This document shows, piece by piece, positions 1-9,326 of a stretch of 64,000 nucleotides of DNA. The stretch is from Acanthosepion esculentum (taxonomy: Eukaryota; Mollusca; Cephalopoda; Sepiida; Sepiidae): NCBI GenBank assembly GCA_964036315.1, contig OZ038485.1, positions 100,440,102 through 100,504,101 on the forward strand, written 5' to 3'. Position 1 is the stretch's first letter. Every line of letters begins with the position of its first letter. A program made the position numbers and the translations under genes. Below the pieces are notes generated by a model. The model saw only the letters and a list, made by a program, of their open reading frames with translations, was not told where the DNA came from and did no database searches.

Positions 1-331
1 CCCACACTGTAACAGTAGCCATCTTTGAAGTTGAAAAAATGCCGGATTCTATAGCGACCGAGTTCTTGTATGGAGAACAAAAAAGACAAGGGAAGTGGTC
101 TGAAAGGATCTACATATCATAGTATCTATCTTTTTTTCGCTTACAAAGAAAGCAGGTGGATAATGCGAGGGAAACGTTATAATAAAGTCAAAAAAGATGT
201 GGAAAGTTCTCAGAAAGAATTAATGTATAATAGTAAAGATCCCAAAGAAATTCAGGTGAAAAGAAAGACGGCCCACATCAAGATAGAGGAAACAGATCTG
301 AATTATTTTGTTTCATTTTTTCATTACTAAT
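1..331. other. AT-rich sequence, no supported gene
   Basis: An 86-codon frame at 70-330 (+) is Lys-rich with no domain I recognise and no similarity to other parts of the window. It has no splice or promoter evidence. I see no repeat family here. Confidence 0.4.
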
Positions 332-794
332 TTTTTTTTTAACCAGTTAACTTCAAATGACAGGAATTTATCATTGCAGTCTTTATTACTTAAAAACCTT
401 TCAATCAGACAGGTATTATTTTTAATACTAAAGTTAACCTAAAATAAGGCACAAGAGTCACTCAAGTAGACATTTACTGCTAAAACGGTTATGATGAATG
501 AGGTCTGTAATATAAATGAAAGAGGAAGTTGATTGATTCATTTTCTACAGCTTAACCTTTTGAAGATTATTTAAAGCCAGAAATATTTTTAGAAGGTGAG
601 AATTTTGTTTTTGGAGATCATAATGAATTAGTGATACAAGTCTTACTAATTAACACATAACTGGGGGAAAGAGGTGGATTCATACCTTTTCCAAGGGTAA
701 TTGTGTGTAAGTGAATATAAGGAACCCCACTGGAATTGGAACTCGGTTCTCCGATTAACAATTCCAAGCCTTATCAATTACACCACCCGTACAT
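332..794 (-). mobile_element. SINE family A, copy 1 (tRNA-derived head, poly-A tail)
   Basis: Read on the minus strand from 794, the head resembles a tRNA-Asn gene: an A-box-like segment (gtaattgataaggc), an anticodon loop like ttgttaatc, and a B-box-like gagttccaattcc. A body common to copies near 1.0-1.7 kb and 53.1 kb follows, then a tail containing an AATAAA-like motif, then a poly-A (the T run at 332-342 on the plus strand). The same tail recurs at 965-1140. The tRNA identity is inferred from pattern only. Confidence 0.65.
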
Positions 795-1147
795 TCAGGC
801 TTACAATGTAAGATTTATTGAGGATAACAGAAGATTTATGTGGAGAAGAATCAATCTACAAATAAAACAAATTCTGGTTTATGAATGCATTTCCACCTTT
901 TAAAAATAAGATTAAGATATTTTTTTTTTTAATGCTGAGCAGAGTTACTTTTTTTTTTTTTTTTTTAACAAGTTAACTTCAAATGACAGAAATTTATCAT
1001 TGCAGTCTTTATTACTTAAAAACCTTTCAATCAGACAGGTATTATTTTTAATACGAAAGTTAACCTAAAATAAGTCACAAGAGCCACTCAAGTAGATATT
1101 TACTGCTAAAATGGTTATGATGAATGAGGTCTGTGATGTAAATGGGA

Positions 1148-1503
1148 CAGAAAGAGTAAAAATTCCTCCTTGGAGGAGTTTCTAACGCATGGCTTTTTCA
1201 TCTCTCAGTTGCGTCTCTGTCTTTGGACAGAGTGCGCTCATGGGCTTCACTGTCAAAAAAACAGAGGGGCAACTGAGGAAAATAATACTGAGATGTACCC
1301 AGCACTGGGGGACAGCTGCCTGAGGCTGCGCCCTCCCATTGCACCAGAGGGAGGGATCGTGCTTGCACTGAGGCCAGCGCAACCGACTGTTGCGGGGGCT
1401 GTGGGTAATTTTTGTCCCTTGCCCGGGTGCACGCGCTCGGGTCCCCACTTTAAAAGTACTTTGTGTCACATCTCGTTCTCGTGGGGGAACGAGTAAACAC
1501 CGT
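1148..1503. other. GC-richer insertion inside SINE copy 2, unidentified
   Basis: About 355 bp absent from the SINE copy at 332-794. It is flanked by a short direct repeat (gtaaatg at about 1139-1145 and 1502-1508), consistent with a target-site duplication. It is more GC-rich than its surroundings and holds overlapping unsupported frames on both strands. I do not recognise the family. Confidence 0.5.
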
Positions 1504-1756
1504 AAATGAAACAGGAAGTTGATTGATTCATTTTCTACGGTTTATCAACCTTTTGCAGGTTATTTAAAGCCAGAAAATATTTTTAGATTCTAAGAATTAT
1601 TTTGGAGATAATAATGATTTATTGATACAAGTTTTACTAATTAACCCATAGCTGGGGATTGTAGAGATGGATTCATGCCTCTCCCAATGATATTTGCGTG
1701 TAAATAAATACAATTCCGAGCTGTCATCCATTACACCGCTCGAACCTCCAATCTTA

Positions 1757-1872
1757 CAGCTCCTAGTATTCCCAAGCGGTCACCCATCTATTTATTGACC
1801 AGTCTCGTCATTGCTTAACTTCGGTGATCGTACGAGAACCAGTGTTTCAAGGTATTATGGCCGTAAGCCAGC
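1757..1872 (-). pseudogene. 5S rRNA-like sequence forming a SINE head
   Basis: The reverse complement begins cttacggccataataccttg and contains the segments gatcaccgaagttaagcaa and gatgggtgaccgcttggg. These match the conserved 5S rRNA blocks, including the internal Pol III promoter region (A box, IE, C box). Changes in between and direct continuation into SINE body sequence argue that it is a SINE head and not a functional 5S gene. Confidence 0.8.
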
Positions 1873-2036
1873 ATGTCGGAAGGAAGATATATGTAAGAAG
1901 ATACACAGGAAAAAGAGAGTTTAAAAGAATATATTTTAGCGGCTCAAATCCACAAATGCGTGTCAGCTAATGAGGATCTGTCTCTCGACAGTACTGAAGA
2001 GTCTACATGTCTTGTCTTCTGAATGTTTCATTACAA

Positions 2037-2517
2037 CAGTGGTCCCCAAACTATTTTCTCTGGGCTGCATTTTCGGAATGAAAATGTGTTCGCAACTCAC
2101 CAGAATTTATGTGATATGAAGTGCATTTAAAACAAAAAAAAAGACAGAGATAGGTTAAAAGGGAGATAACCGGCGATTCAAAGTCGGAACATTATCATTG
2201 ATAACTCTCTCCTCCAATTGGCGGACCCTAGTTCTTATATTCTTAATACTTGATATAATGCAGAAATATCACAATGATAACATTGGTTAATATTTATTTA
2301 TAACTATTTATACTGGGCCTGATGCATACAATTACAAGTAATCCATAATAATATTTTAAATTTTGAAATCATTTATTTTGGGCATATGAATTTTTTAAAA
2401 CTGTTTCTAAGTCATTAATTGTCTTTCAATAATTCCGCCTCCCCTTCTATCCTCTTCCGCCGCACCTATGAAGTGCGCCACACCCATGAGTCGCCTGGCA
2501 CTGTTTGGGAACGACTG
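2037..2517. mobile_element. Short non-autonomous hAT-like element
   Basis: The left end cagtggtccccaaact and the right end, read in reverse complement as cagtcgttcccaaaca, form terminal inverted repeats of the CAGTG type seen in many hAT elements. The adjoining octamers (cattacaa, ctctacat) match at 5 of 8 positions, possibly a decayed 8-bp target duplication. There is no transposase, so it is a MITE-like derivative. Confidence 0.55.
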
Positions 2518-2693
2518 CTCTACATCGAGACATCGCGAGTGTTTGTTACCTATGACTTCGTTTGCAAGTTTGACGATCGAATGCCTTGCAGACCGAGACG
2601 CTCAAGGTATTTTCTAGGCTTTATTTTGTCTGACTTAAGGCTTAAAATGCGGGTTTCCTACTCAGTTAAATTGAGGTACCTCAAGTATTTATG

Positions 2694-3047
2694 ACGCGGG
2701 ATTTAATCTGGCTGAAGGCTACAATTGGACGACACCGTGTTAGGTTCGAACTCTTTAGATCAGCGAACGGTCGGCCATACTTTCCTTCTTCAAACCGATG
2801 CTTCAAGAGCCAGGCGCCCCAAAAGATTTATTTACTTGGTATTTACTGGCAGAGATTTCGCCTGTGAACGATAGTCCTGGGTAATGGCGATAAACTACAC
2901 CGGGTAGCAAGTCCTCTGATCAGGAGATTGGACGTTTTGAGCAGCACTTCTTAATTATTGTTACCAGGTCCACCTAGATCCGGGGTTGTAGCATCTGTTA
3001 GGGTTCCAGCTATGGGCAAATAGTGAACCCCAAAACAAAAACAAAAC
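2694..3047 (+). mobile_element. tRNA-derived SINE (family D) with A-rich tail
   Basis: An A-box-like tggctgaaggc near 2709 and a B-box-like ggttcgaactc near 2743 have Pol III internal promoter spacing. About 270 bp of body follows, ending in an A/C-rich tail (caaaacaaaaacaaaac). The parent tRNA is not clear. Confidence 0.6.
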
Positions 3048-3640
3048 GCTATGAAAATATCAACAAATATTTTTATGGTGAAATTACCAGCAATAAATTT
3101 CTATATAAAAACAATACCAACAACGCTCTTTATCTGCTGTTGAAGCCATAAAATTGTGTTCAATTCATTTAGCTATTGCCGTTAAATAACCCATATAAGT
3201 GTTGATATGCCGGAAAACAAAATCAACCAACATGAACTTCCATGACATTAATCCATATAATATCCTACAATTTCTTAAATCAAACTGTATTCCAAAATAT
3301 AACTTAAAGAAACAAAACACACCACCTCTAATAATTATGTCCACACAAACATGTATATGCAAAAGCTGAGTATTATCTACCATGTATTCAGTTGTGAAAG
3401 CAGAATAATTTTACCATATTTTTATAGTAAAAATACAAGCAATAAATTTCTCTATGAAAAAAAAAATTACGAACAAAACATTTTATCTGTAGTTGAAGGC
3501 ATACAATTGTTTTCAAAATATATTTAATTAAAATCCTAAAATCGTGTTCAAAATATTTGGATTTTTGGCAGTAAATAACCCATATTAGTGTTGATATGCC
3601 GGTAAACAAAATTAACCAATTATGTGAACGAAATTTTCCG
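3030..3640 (-). repeat. ~200-bp satellite family, two or more diverged monomers
   Basis: The minus strand carries the monomer marks of the 53.6-54.4 kb array: ttgattttg, cggcatatcaac, ttattta, and 'atggcttcaac'-like ends. At least two monomers can be seen, with homologous points near 3200 and 3610. Confidence 0.65.
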
Positions 3641-4064
3641 ATTGTGCGTCTCACGGACGAGAATCGTGTTTCCTCGAAATCTTTTTAATTGCAAAGTACT
3701 TTTAGTTTTATTTTCTTTCGTCTCTCTATTCATAACTCATTTTTTGAAAGTAGTGTAACGACTTTTTAACGAGCATCATAATTTGATTAATACGAAACAT
3801 TTTAAACCGGGTTGCGTCGGAATCGGACAGAAAAAAATGAGACATTTTTTTACGGGTTAATCGTTGTAGCATGGACTGATATAGTGTTGGTCAAATATTG
3901 TCTGTAATTTGTGGCCTATTAATTGAATTGACCGAAGGGTATTTTTAAAAAATGGATTTACCGAATACTTTCCAGTTCTTATTTTAAAATTACAAACACT
4001 CACATACATACATATTATTATTTATATATAAGTGTGTGCAATTTAAATATATATATATGACCTT
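3641..4064. other. AT-rich sequence without recognised features
   Basis: No gene, repeat family or palindrome stands out apart from a short TA tract at about 4041-4058. Confidence 0.4.
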
Positions 4065-4250
4065 CCAAACGTAGCTTTGATGTGGCACAAGACCGAAAGA
4101 ATGGGGCAGCCAATGAGGATCGAACCCACCCCTCAGTGATAGCTGTTCTAGCGACACAAGGTTGCTAACCATTACACAAGGTCGAAATTCAGTCATGATA
4201 GTTTTAGCCAGACAAGCTTGCTAACCATTTCACCACGCCGAGGTGCCCAT
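4065..4250 (-). mobile_element. tRNA-derived SINE (family B) with partly duplicated head
   Basis: On the minus strand: gggcacctcggcg, A-box-like gtgaaatggttagcaagc, a second A-box-like gtgtaatggttagcaacc, then the B box gggttcgatcc and the body start ttcggtcttgtgccacatc. It shares the head and body with the copy at 8471. The doubled half-head suggests an internal duplication. Confidence 0.65.
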
Positions 4251-4279
4251 TATTTTTATATATTTATATATTTATATAT

Positions 4280-4361
4280 ATTTGATATGTTTAACGTTCT
4301 TTTTATCGATACAAGTATACTTGCATCTATAAAAAGAACGTTAAACATATCAAAAATGTCT

Positions 4362-4410
<49 letters not shown>

Positions 4411-4520
4411 TTTTTGATGTTTAACGTTCTTTTTATAGATACAAGTATACTTGTATCTGTAAAAAGAACGTTAAACATATCAAAAATGTCTTTAAATAAA
4501 TTGTCGGACTCTGTCCAATT

Positions 4521-4522
<2 letters not shown>
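4280..4522. mobile_element. Foldback element FB-A, copy 1 (two small palindromes and a TA core)
   Basis: Two palindromic units (about 4284-4346 and 4413-4481) each contain gtttaacgttctttttat and its inverse. They are separated by a TA array and the outward word 'agacattttt'. The right end carries ttgtcggact...gtccaat, also seen at the ends of the copies at 34.9 kb and 48.1 kb. There is no coding capacity, so this is a MITE or foldback derivative. Confidence 0.65.
4369..4407. repeat. (TA)n at the centre of FB-A copy 1
   Basis: TA dinucleotide array between inverted FB-A halves. Confidence 0.9.
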
Positions 4523-4524
<2 letters not shown>

Positions 4525-4576
<52 letters not shown>

Positions 4577-4606
4577 TATCTATATATATGTCTATATATA
4601 TATATA
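4525..4606. repeat. (TA)n with interspersed TATC units
   Basis: TA array beginning at the right end of FB-A copy 1 and ending at a PLE 5' fragment. Confidence 0.9.
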
Positions 4607-4690
4607 TTCATACATGTTTCATTAAATAATATAGACAAGTGTTGTCTATTTATTTTATGTAAATTCTTTTTCATATCGTCTGATAAGCTT
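4606..4690 (-). pseudogene. PLE N-terminal coding fragment
   Basis: The minus-strand translation includes LSILFNETC, matching the pattern FNETC..E..LPK at 5110-5172, 11330-11390 and 57240-57300. The fragment abuts a TA array on one side. Function (N-terminal region of a Penelope-like ORF) is inferred from the head-to-tail arrangement at 57.1-57.9 kb. Confidence 0.45.
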
Positions 4691-4819
4691 AATAACATTA
4701 TCATTAATAACATAATATTGATATATATTTTTTATCCAATCTAAACTTTCGGCTTACATAAGCCATTATTAAAGATGACAATTACATTACAATATATTAA
4801 ACAATACACGGACGAGAAA

Positions 4820-4820
4820 G

Positions 4821-4856
<36 letters not shown>
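4820..4856. repeat. (TA)n
   Basis: TA array between 4690 and the PLE fragment at 4981. Confidence 0.9.
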
Positions 4857-4858
<2 letters not shown>

Positions 4859-4980
4859 CAATACCACTATCTAGGAACATTGCCAAAACGTGCTGGCCAT
4901 GTTTGGAAAATTAAACATTCTATGACCTCAGCTACATACATACGAAAACCCATACCTTCAGTTAAAAATAAAAATCGCCC

Positions 4981-5172
4981 TTGATGATGTCTAAAAGAGT
5001 AGCCGAAATCGTTCGGATATGCAGAACATTTGGACAGTTTTTAGACAATTTGTGTCCCAAAAAGAAAACATTTGTACGAGCTCAAGAAAAATTAAGTAAA
5101 CAGGTTAATTTCAGTGTCTTGTCAGTCATCCTTAACGAAACATGTATAATAGAGGAACTGCTGCCTAAATAA
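4981..5172 (+). pseudogene. PLE N-terminal coding fragment
   Basis: A 63-residue open stretch with RTFGQFLDNL near residue 15 and LNETCIIEELLPK at its end, then a stop. It closely resembles the minus-strand fragment at 57120-57437 (RTFGQFLYNL, FNEMCMKEGLLPKYTN). At 57.1-57.9 kb that sequence follows a GIY-YIG domain head-to-tail, which suggests it is the start of a PLE ORF. Here it is cut off at a stop and a TA array, so it is a dead fragment. It faces the inverted fragment at 4606-4690. Confidence 0.5.
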
Positions 5173-5198
5173 ACTATTTTATATATATTGCCTAAATA

Positions 5199-5201
<3 letters not shown>

Positions 5202-5250
<49 letters not shown>
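5202..5250. repeat. (TA)n
   Basis: TA array immediately 3' of the PLE N-terminal fragment. Confidence 0.9.
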
Positions 5251-5255
<5 letters not shown>

Positions 5256-5375
5256 GGGTGCGGCAAATAATATTTACCATTTGGCTTCCACGTTATTCAA
5301 TCATCGGTATAAGAATTATAGTCATTTTTTAAAGCATATCAATATTAAAAGATATTGTTTTATATATTAACCATC

Positions 5376-5381
<6 letters not shown>

Positions 5382-5452
<71 letters not shown>
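5382..5452. repeat. (TA)n bordering PLE copy 1 on the left
   Basis: TA array of about 70 bp. The PLE sequence shared with the 57.95-kb copy starts directly after it. Confidence 0.95.
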
Positions 5453-5453
<1 letters not shown>

Positions 5454-5555
5454 AATAAAAAGGAAAGAACAGTAAGATATAAAATCCGGTGTTCTTATAG
5501 ATATTTTTATTTTTACACAATAGTGCTCTATGTAAATTTAAATTTACAGAGCATT

Positions 5556-6160
5556 AATATTATAAATTAATAGATTTAAAATATGGTTTTACCGCTACAC
5601 AGTGATGACCATGTTTCAGAAATGGAAGCTAAAGCCCCTGAATTTAATTTTGTTATTAAACCAAAGACATTATTTCCATTTCCTCATCAAGCGAATTTTG
5701 GAGTAACTTACTTTTTAAAATTTACGGTTGTTAACGGCACAGGAAAGATTCATAGTTTGAGGGTTTCCAAGGTTACCGATAAATCCATTCATCTAGACAA
5801 GGGGTGGTAGAGGGTTCAATTTTTAATTTTCGTTGTCTCAGTTAATAGTTACATTTGAAAGCGGGGTTATGTTTAGGGATGGGTAGGGATGTATCTTTTA
5901 ACAAATTCTGACATCCGCTAAATTCATGTCATCTGGGTTTATTTCTAACGGCAAAAATTCTTATGGTATTATTTCTATTTGTATATTTAAAGATTTTGAG
6001 GGACTGTTTAGGTTAGAATATGTTTTATCCACCTTTCTAAAAAGTTATTTTTAATATTTAATATACTATACTCCTAGTTAAAAACCAAGTAAATGTATTA
6101 GGATTACTTACAGTATTTAAAATTATTTATTCTTATCGAGTATAAGTAAATATTATTTTA
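5556..6160 (+). repeat. Left inverted arm of PLE copy 1
   Basis: Reverse complement of 7807-8410. The one base difference I could find by reading is at about 5671 (t here, g-equivalent in the right arm). It contains the 75-codon frame at 5583-5810. Confidence 0.95.
5583..5810 (+). CDS. 75-codon ORF in left PLE arm, unknown function
   Basis: Open frame starting MVLPLHSDDHVSEMEAK and ending HLDKGW. The twin in the right arm differs by one residue (Phe31 here, Val31 there). I recognise no domain, no signal peptide and no membrane segment. A decayed relative lies at 58085-58240 in PLE copy 2. The one replacement change between arms gives no evidence of selection, so it may be coding or a chance frame within a terminal repeat. 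Confidence 0.3.
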   Translation: MVLPLHSDDHVSEMEAKAPEFNFVIKPKTLFPFPHQANFGVTYFLKFTVVNGTGKIHSLRVSKVTDKSIHLDKGW

Positions 6161-6164
6161 TTTT

Positions 6165-6593
6165 ATTTTATGTAAACTTTATGACAATGACGGCAAAGGT
6201 GGTTAAATTATTTCACTAATTCAATAAACTTAGTATTATAAATGTATATATGTATGTATAAAGGACATTTAATGTTCAATATTATATTCTAACTTATTAA
6301 TTTCACATGACTTTCGGTGTTCACCTGGATTCTTTCGAGTGTTTGAATTGCTTTGAGAGAGGTGTTATGGTTAGAGTACGTTTTATTTAATTACAATTTT
6401 AAAAGATATTTAGGTTAGAATCTGTTTTATTTAATTTCAATTTTAAAACATTTTTAAAAATTCTACCTTCAAATTTAACTTTTTAATTTTAATCGGCTAT
6501 ATTTCTTTATAAACCAAGTAAATGTAATATAATTATCTACATTATTTAAAATTGTTTATACCCATCAAATATGAGTATGTATAATAATCAGGT

Positions 6594-6596
<3 letters not shown>
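6165..6596 (-). repeat. Decayed tandem copies of the PLE 3' end
   Basis: 6175-6350 aligns with the C-terminal coding end and 3' region at 6650-6850 (shared words caatgacg, ttcaataaactta, gcataaaggaca). 6500-6560 aligns with the arm sequence (aaccaagtaaatgta, atttaaaatt). These are older partial copies adjoining the younger one, typical of PLE tandem arrangement. A run of about 30 T follows at 6597-6626. Confidence 0.7.
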
Positions 6597-6629
<33 letters not shown>

Positions 6630-6635
6630 GATTAT

Positions 6636-7806
6636 TTAAAGATTATTTAAAGAAAACTTTTGGCAATGACGACAAAAAATAGCTATTTCATTTCTCTGAT
6701 TCAGTAAATTTTTATTTTTTATAAACTTAGTAATATATAGTTTCTCATGTATGCATAAAGGACATGGGTCATTTAATGACCTACATATTCTAGCTCTTCT
6801 TATTAACTTCCATTTCACTGTAGGTGTTTTATTGGATTCTTTTAGGTGCCAAAAGTACTTCGAAAGAGATGTTTGACTTTTATACTTATTTATCCTAAAC
6901 GAGGATTGATGTTGGTAGAACCTCTTTTTGAACTCATGGCTAGTGCAACCTATATAAATTTTTATGTTTTCAGGGTTTTCAACAGAAGATATATTACATT
7001 GGTATACTACTGATTCTATGCAACATTTATTTTGTAAAGGACAGTTTTGAGGGTTTCTACAATTACATAATTTTTGTTCACCCTCATTAGTTGTTGTTTG
7101 TATTTTTCCCTTGTCTACAATTTTTTGGTTCTGGTATAAGTGTTTATTTAAGATATTAGTATTATGTTTCTTAATTATCTTTTCTAGGTTATCAGTACAG
7201 CTATAACTTAATTTTAGTGTATTTCTATTGAAAATGGTACTAAGTTTACTTCCACCGGGAAAATGCTTGAGTATTAATTCAAGGAATTTTTGTCCCAATT
7301 TGTTTTTTACCATTTGGTTGTATGGGGGTGTATACCAAATTATTTTCCTGCTTCTGTTTTTCCTATGTTTACCGTTTTCATTTTTAATATAAGTTAGTTT
7401 TAGGTTTTTGTAGCCACTATCTTTTAGAGCTTTATTATAGAAATTAATATGTTCGTCGAAAATCTTGTCATTTGCTGAATTTGTACTAATTCTTTTTCGG
7501 ATAGATAAAGGTATATGTTTAATTATAGATGAGGGGTGATTTGATTTAGGGTGTATATATACAGGATTCGTATTGGGTTTTTTATAAGGTGTGTATGTAT
7601 TGTTCTTTAAATCTAATGTTATATCAAGGAAGTTAACTTTTTTAATTTTAGTGCTAACGGTAATTTTTAAACCCATGCTTTTAAATTCTTTATATAATGC
7701 CTTTCTAATTTTGTCTATTCTGAAGTTAGTAGAATTCCTAATAACCATGAGACCATCGTCCCTGTATAGACCAATGTCAGTTGAATCAATATCACGATGC
7801 GCTGTT
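6636..7806 (-). pseudogene. PLE reverse transcriptase (C-terminal part) plus GIY-YIG endonuclease, 5'-truncated
   Basis: A single open frame of about 390 codons; the first ATG inside it gives 370 residues (7748). It enters from the right arm at 7807. The reading starts just before IGLYRDDGLMVIRN, whose YRDD is the catalytic motif C of the reverse transcriptase. The thumb region follows with VNFLDITLDL and the PLE-typical YIHPKSNHPSSIIKHIPLS. Next come a Cys-rich knuckle (CNCRNPQNCPLQNKC) and a GIY-YIG-type nuclease with YQCN, KIYIGCTSHEFKKRF and a downstream LKE. RT fingers and most of the palm are missing. In PLEs the RT copies RNA into DNA and the nuclease nicks the target. The long intact frame suggests a fairly recent insertion. 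A weaker alternative, a host gene, is not supported. Confidence 0.85.
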
Positions 7807-8403
7807 AAAATAATATTTACTTATACTCGATAAGAATAAATAATTTTAAATACTGTAAGTAATCCTAATACATTTACTTGGTTTTTAACTAGGAGTATAG
7901 TATATTAAATATTAAAAATAACTTTTTAGAAAGGTGGATAAAACATATTCTAACCTAAACAGTCCCTCAAAATCTTTAAATATACAAATAGAAATAATAC
8001 CATAAGAATTTTTGCCGTTAGAAATAAACCCAGATGACATGAATTTAGCGGATGTCAGAATTTGTTAAAAGATACATCCCTACCCATCCCTAAACATAAC
8101 CCCGCTTTCAAATGTAACTATTAACTGAGACAACGAAAATTAAAAATTGAACCCTCTACCACCCCTTGTCTAGATGAATGGATTTATCGGTAACCTTGGA
8201 AACCCTCAAACTATGAATCTTTCCTGTGCCGTTAACAACCGTAAATTTTAAAAAGTAAGTTACTCCAAAATTCGCTTGATGAGGAAATGGAACTAATGTC
8301 TTTGGTTTAATAACAAAATTAAATTCAGGGGCTTTAGCTTCCATTTCTGAAACATGGTCATCACTGTGTAGCGGTAAAACCATATTTTAAATCTATTAAT
8401 TTA

Positions 8404-8410
<7 letters not shown>
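7807..8410 (-). repeat. Right inverted arm of PLE copy 1
   Basis: Near-identical inverse of 5556-6160. Its inner edge cuts into the reverse transcriptase frame just upstream of the YRDD motif, and its outer edge ends at a TA array. Confidence 0.95.
8156..8383 (-). CDS. 75-codon ORF in right PLE arm, unknown function
   Basis: Inverted twin of the frame at 5583-5810, identical except Val for Phe at residue 31. A third, decayed relative on the minus strand lies at about 59600-59815 in PLE copy 2, where several changes and frame breaks can be seen. Evidence that it is translated is absent. Confidence 0.3.
   Translation of the reverse strand: MVLPLHSDDHVSEMEAKAPEFNFVIKPKTLVPFPHQANFGVTYFLKFTVVNGTGKIHSLRVSKVTDKSIHLDKGW

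Positions 8411-8442
<32 letters not shown>
8411..8442. repeat. (TA)n bordering PLE copy 1 on the right
   Basis: TA array directly at the outer end of the right arm. Confidence 0.9.
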
Positions 8443-8469
8443 CGCAATGAATGTTTATTTCCGATCATG

Positions 8470-8716
8470 AGGGGCACCTCGACGAGGTTTAATGGTTAGA
8501 AAGATTGCTAGATTAATTACCACTGAGTAGTGAGTTCGATCCTAACTGGGTGCCCCATACTTTCGGCCTTGTGCCACATCGGGCTTAAAAAGTCGCTATG
8601 TCTGATCATGAGCTGTTCTAAATTTTTAATGTTTGCTTTAATCTCTGGTGAAAATAAAGACAAAAAGTTGACCCTAAACTTTCGGCTCACATGAGGTCAT
8701 GCAGACATGAAAGAAT
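8470..8716 (+). mobile_element. tRNA-derived SINE (family B)
   Basis: The head 8471-8556 folds as a tRNA: acceptor ggggcac/gtgcccc, A-box-like ttaatggttaga, B box gagttcgatcc. The body starts ttcggccttgtgccacatc and runs to a TA array at 8717. It shares head and body with 4065-4250. Confidence 0.75.
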
Positions 8717-8739
8717 TATATATATATATATATATATAT
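8717..8739. repeat. (TA)n between two SINE 3' ends
   Basis: Short TA array where the plus-strand family-B SINE and the minus-strand family-C SINE meet tail to tail. Confidence 0.85.
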
Positions 8740-8880
8740 CATTCACAGACAGTACTGTTTCCATGTATCACAGCTCCTCAGCGACTATATAAACAAATGC
8801 CTCAAGCCCAGATCGAATCCCAACCTATTTGGTGTTAGTCAGAGCTTCTACCACTGAGCCATAGTCACTCGACAGAACGA
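8740..8880 (-). mobile_element. tRNA-derived SINE (family C)
   Basis: On the minus strand: A-box-like tggctcagtggtagaagc, B-box-like ggattcgatct, and a 3' part with actgtctgtgaatga running into the TA array. Related copies are at 11460-11566 (-) and 39995-40135 (+), each also ending at TA. Confidence 0.75.
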
Positions 8881-9153
8881 GTCAGCCAAGATAGATAGAT
8901 AGATGTGTTTGATTTGTTTTTTGTTTTTTTTTAAACGGTGAAATTAATAACAAACGCCCCCAACCAAAAAAAAAACATAGTAAACTGCCTGTATTCCTTT
9001 TTCCACCAGGCAAAACTACTCCGATAGCCGAAACCTGTCGCTACCAATTTGGATACAGGAGACTATCTCACCAATGTCATTGAGAGTCATTCGAAAGGAC
9101 TTCGTCAGACTAATAATGGTTTCTTTGATGGAGTCTCATCCACGCACCCCCCC

Positions 9154-9154
<1 letters not shown>

Positions 9155-9220
<66 letters not shown>

Positions 9221-9232
9221 GGACTGACTGCA

Positions 9233-9290
<58 letters not shown>

Positions 9291-9326
9291 TGACTGCAAT
9301 AGATAGATAGATAGATAGATAGATAG
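9155..9326. repeat. (CA)n-(TA)n-(GATA)n compound microsatellite
   Basis: CA, TA and three GATA blocks separated by 'gactgcaat' units. The Ser-Ile-Tyr-Leu frames on the minus strand are read-through. Confidence 0.95.

Larger units (their letters stand above)
950..1872 (-). mobile_element. SINE family A, copy 2: 5S rRNA head plus tRNA-like head, interrupted
   Basis: On the minus strand the element starts with about 115 bp of 5S rRNA-like sequence (1872-1757). A shortened tRNA-like segment (gcggtgtaatggat) follows, then the same body and tail as copy 1, ending at a T run (950-968, poly-A on the minus strand). The body is interrupted by an unrelated segment at about 1148-1503. A 5S/tRNA chimeric head is known from the vertebrate AmnSINE1 family; by analogy this is a chimeric-head SINE. 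Confidence 0.7.
5455..8410 (-). mobile_element. Penelope-like element copy 1 with ~605-bp inverted arms
   Basis: The unit is bounded by TA arrays on both sides. It consists of a left flank shared with the 57.95-kb copy (5455-5555), a left arm (5556-6160), decayed extra copies of the element 3' end (6165-6596), a T run, a minus-strand coding region for the end of the reverse transcriptase plus GIY-YIG endonuclease (6636-7806), and a right arm (7807-8410). PLEs are known for terminal repeats in direct or inverted order and for tandem partial copies, and both are visible here. The coding part is 5'-truncated, so this copy cannot make a complete enzyme. Confidence 0.85.

Noticed and set aside
1170..1496. 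Overlapping 108- and 95-codon frames on opposite strands
   Set aside because: Both lie in a GC-rich insertion in a SINE; opposite-strand open frames are expected in GC-rich sequence, and no domain is seen.
1757..1872. Functional 5S rRNA gene
   Set aside because: Sequence differs from conserved 5S at several places and runs directly into SINE body instead of a T-run terminator.
8471..8556. Functional tRNA gene
   Set aside because: A cloverleaf can be drawn, but it is followed by a SINE body shared with another copy at 4.1 kb and the anticodon arm is poor.
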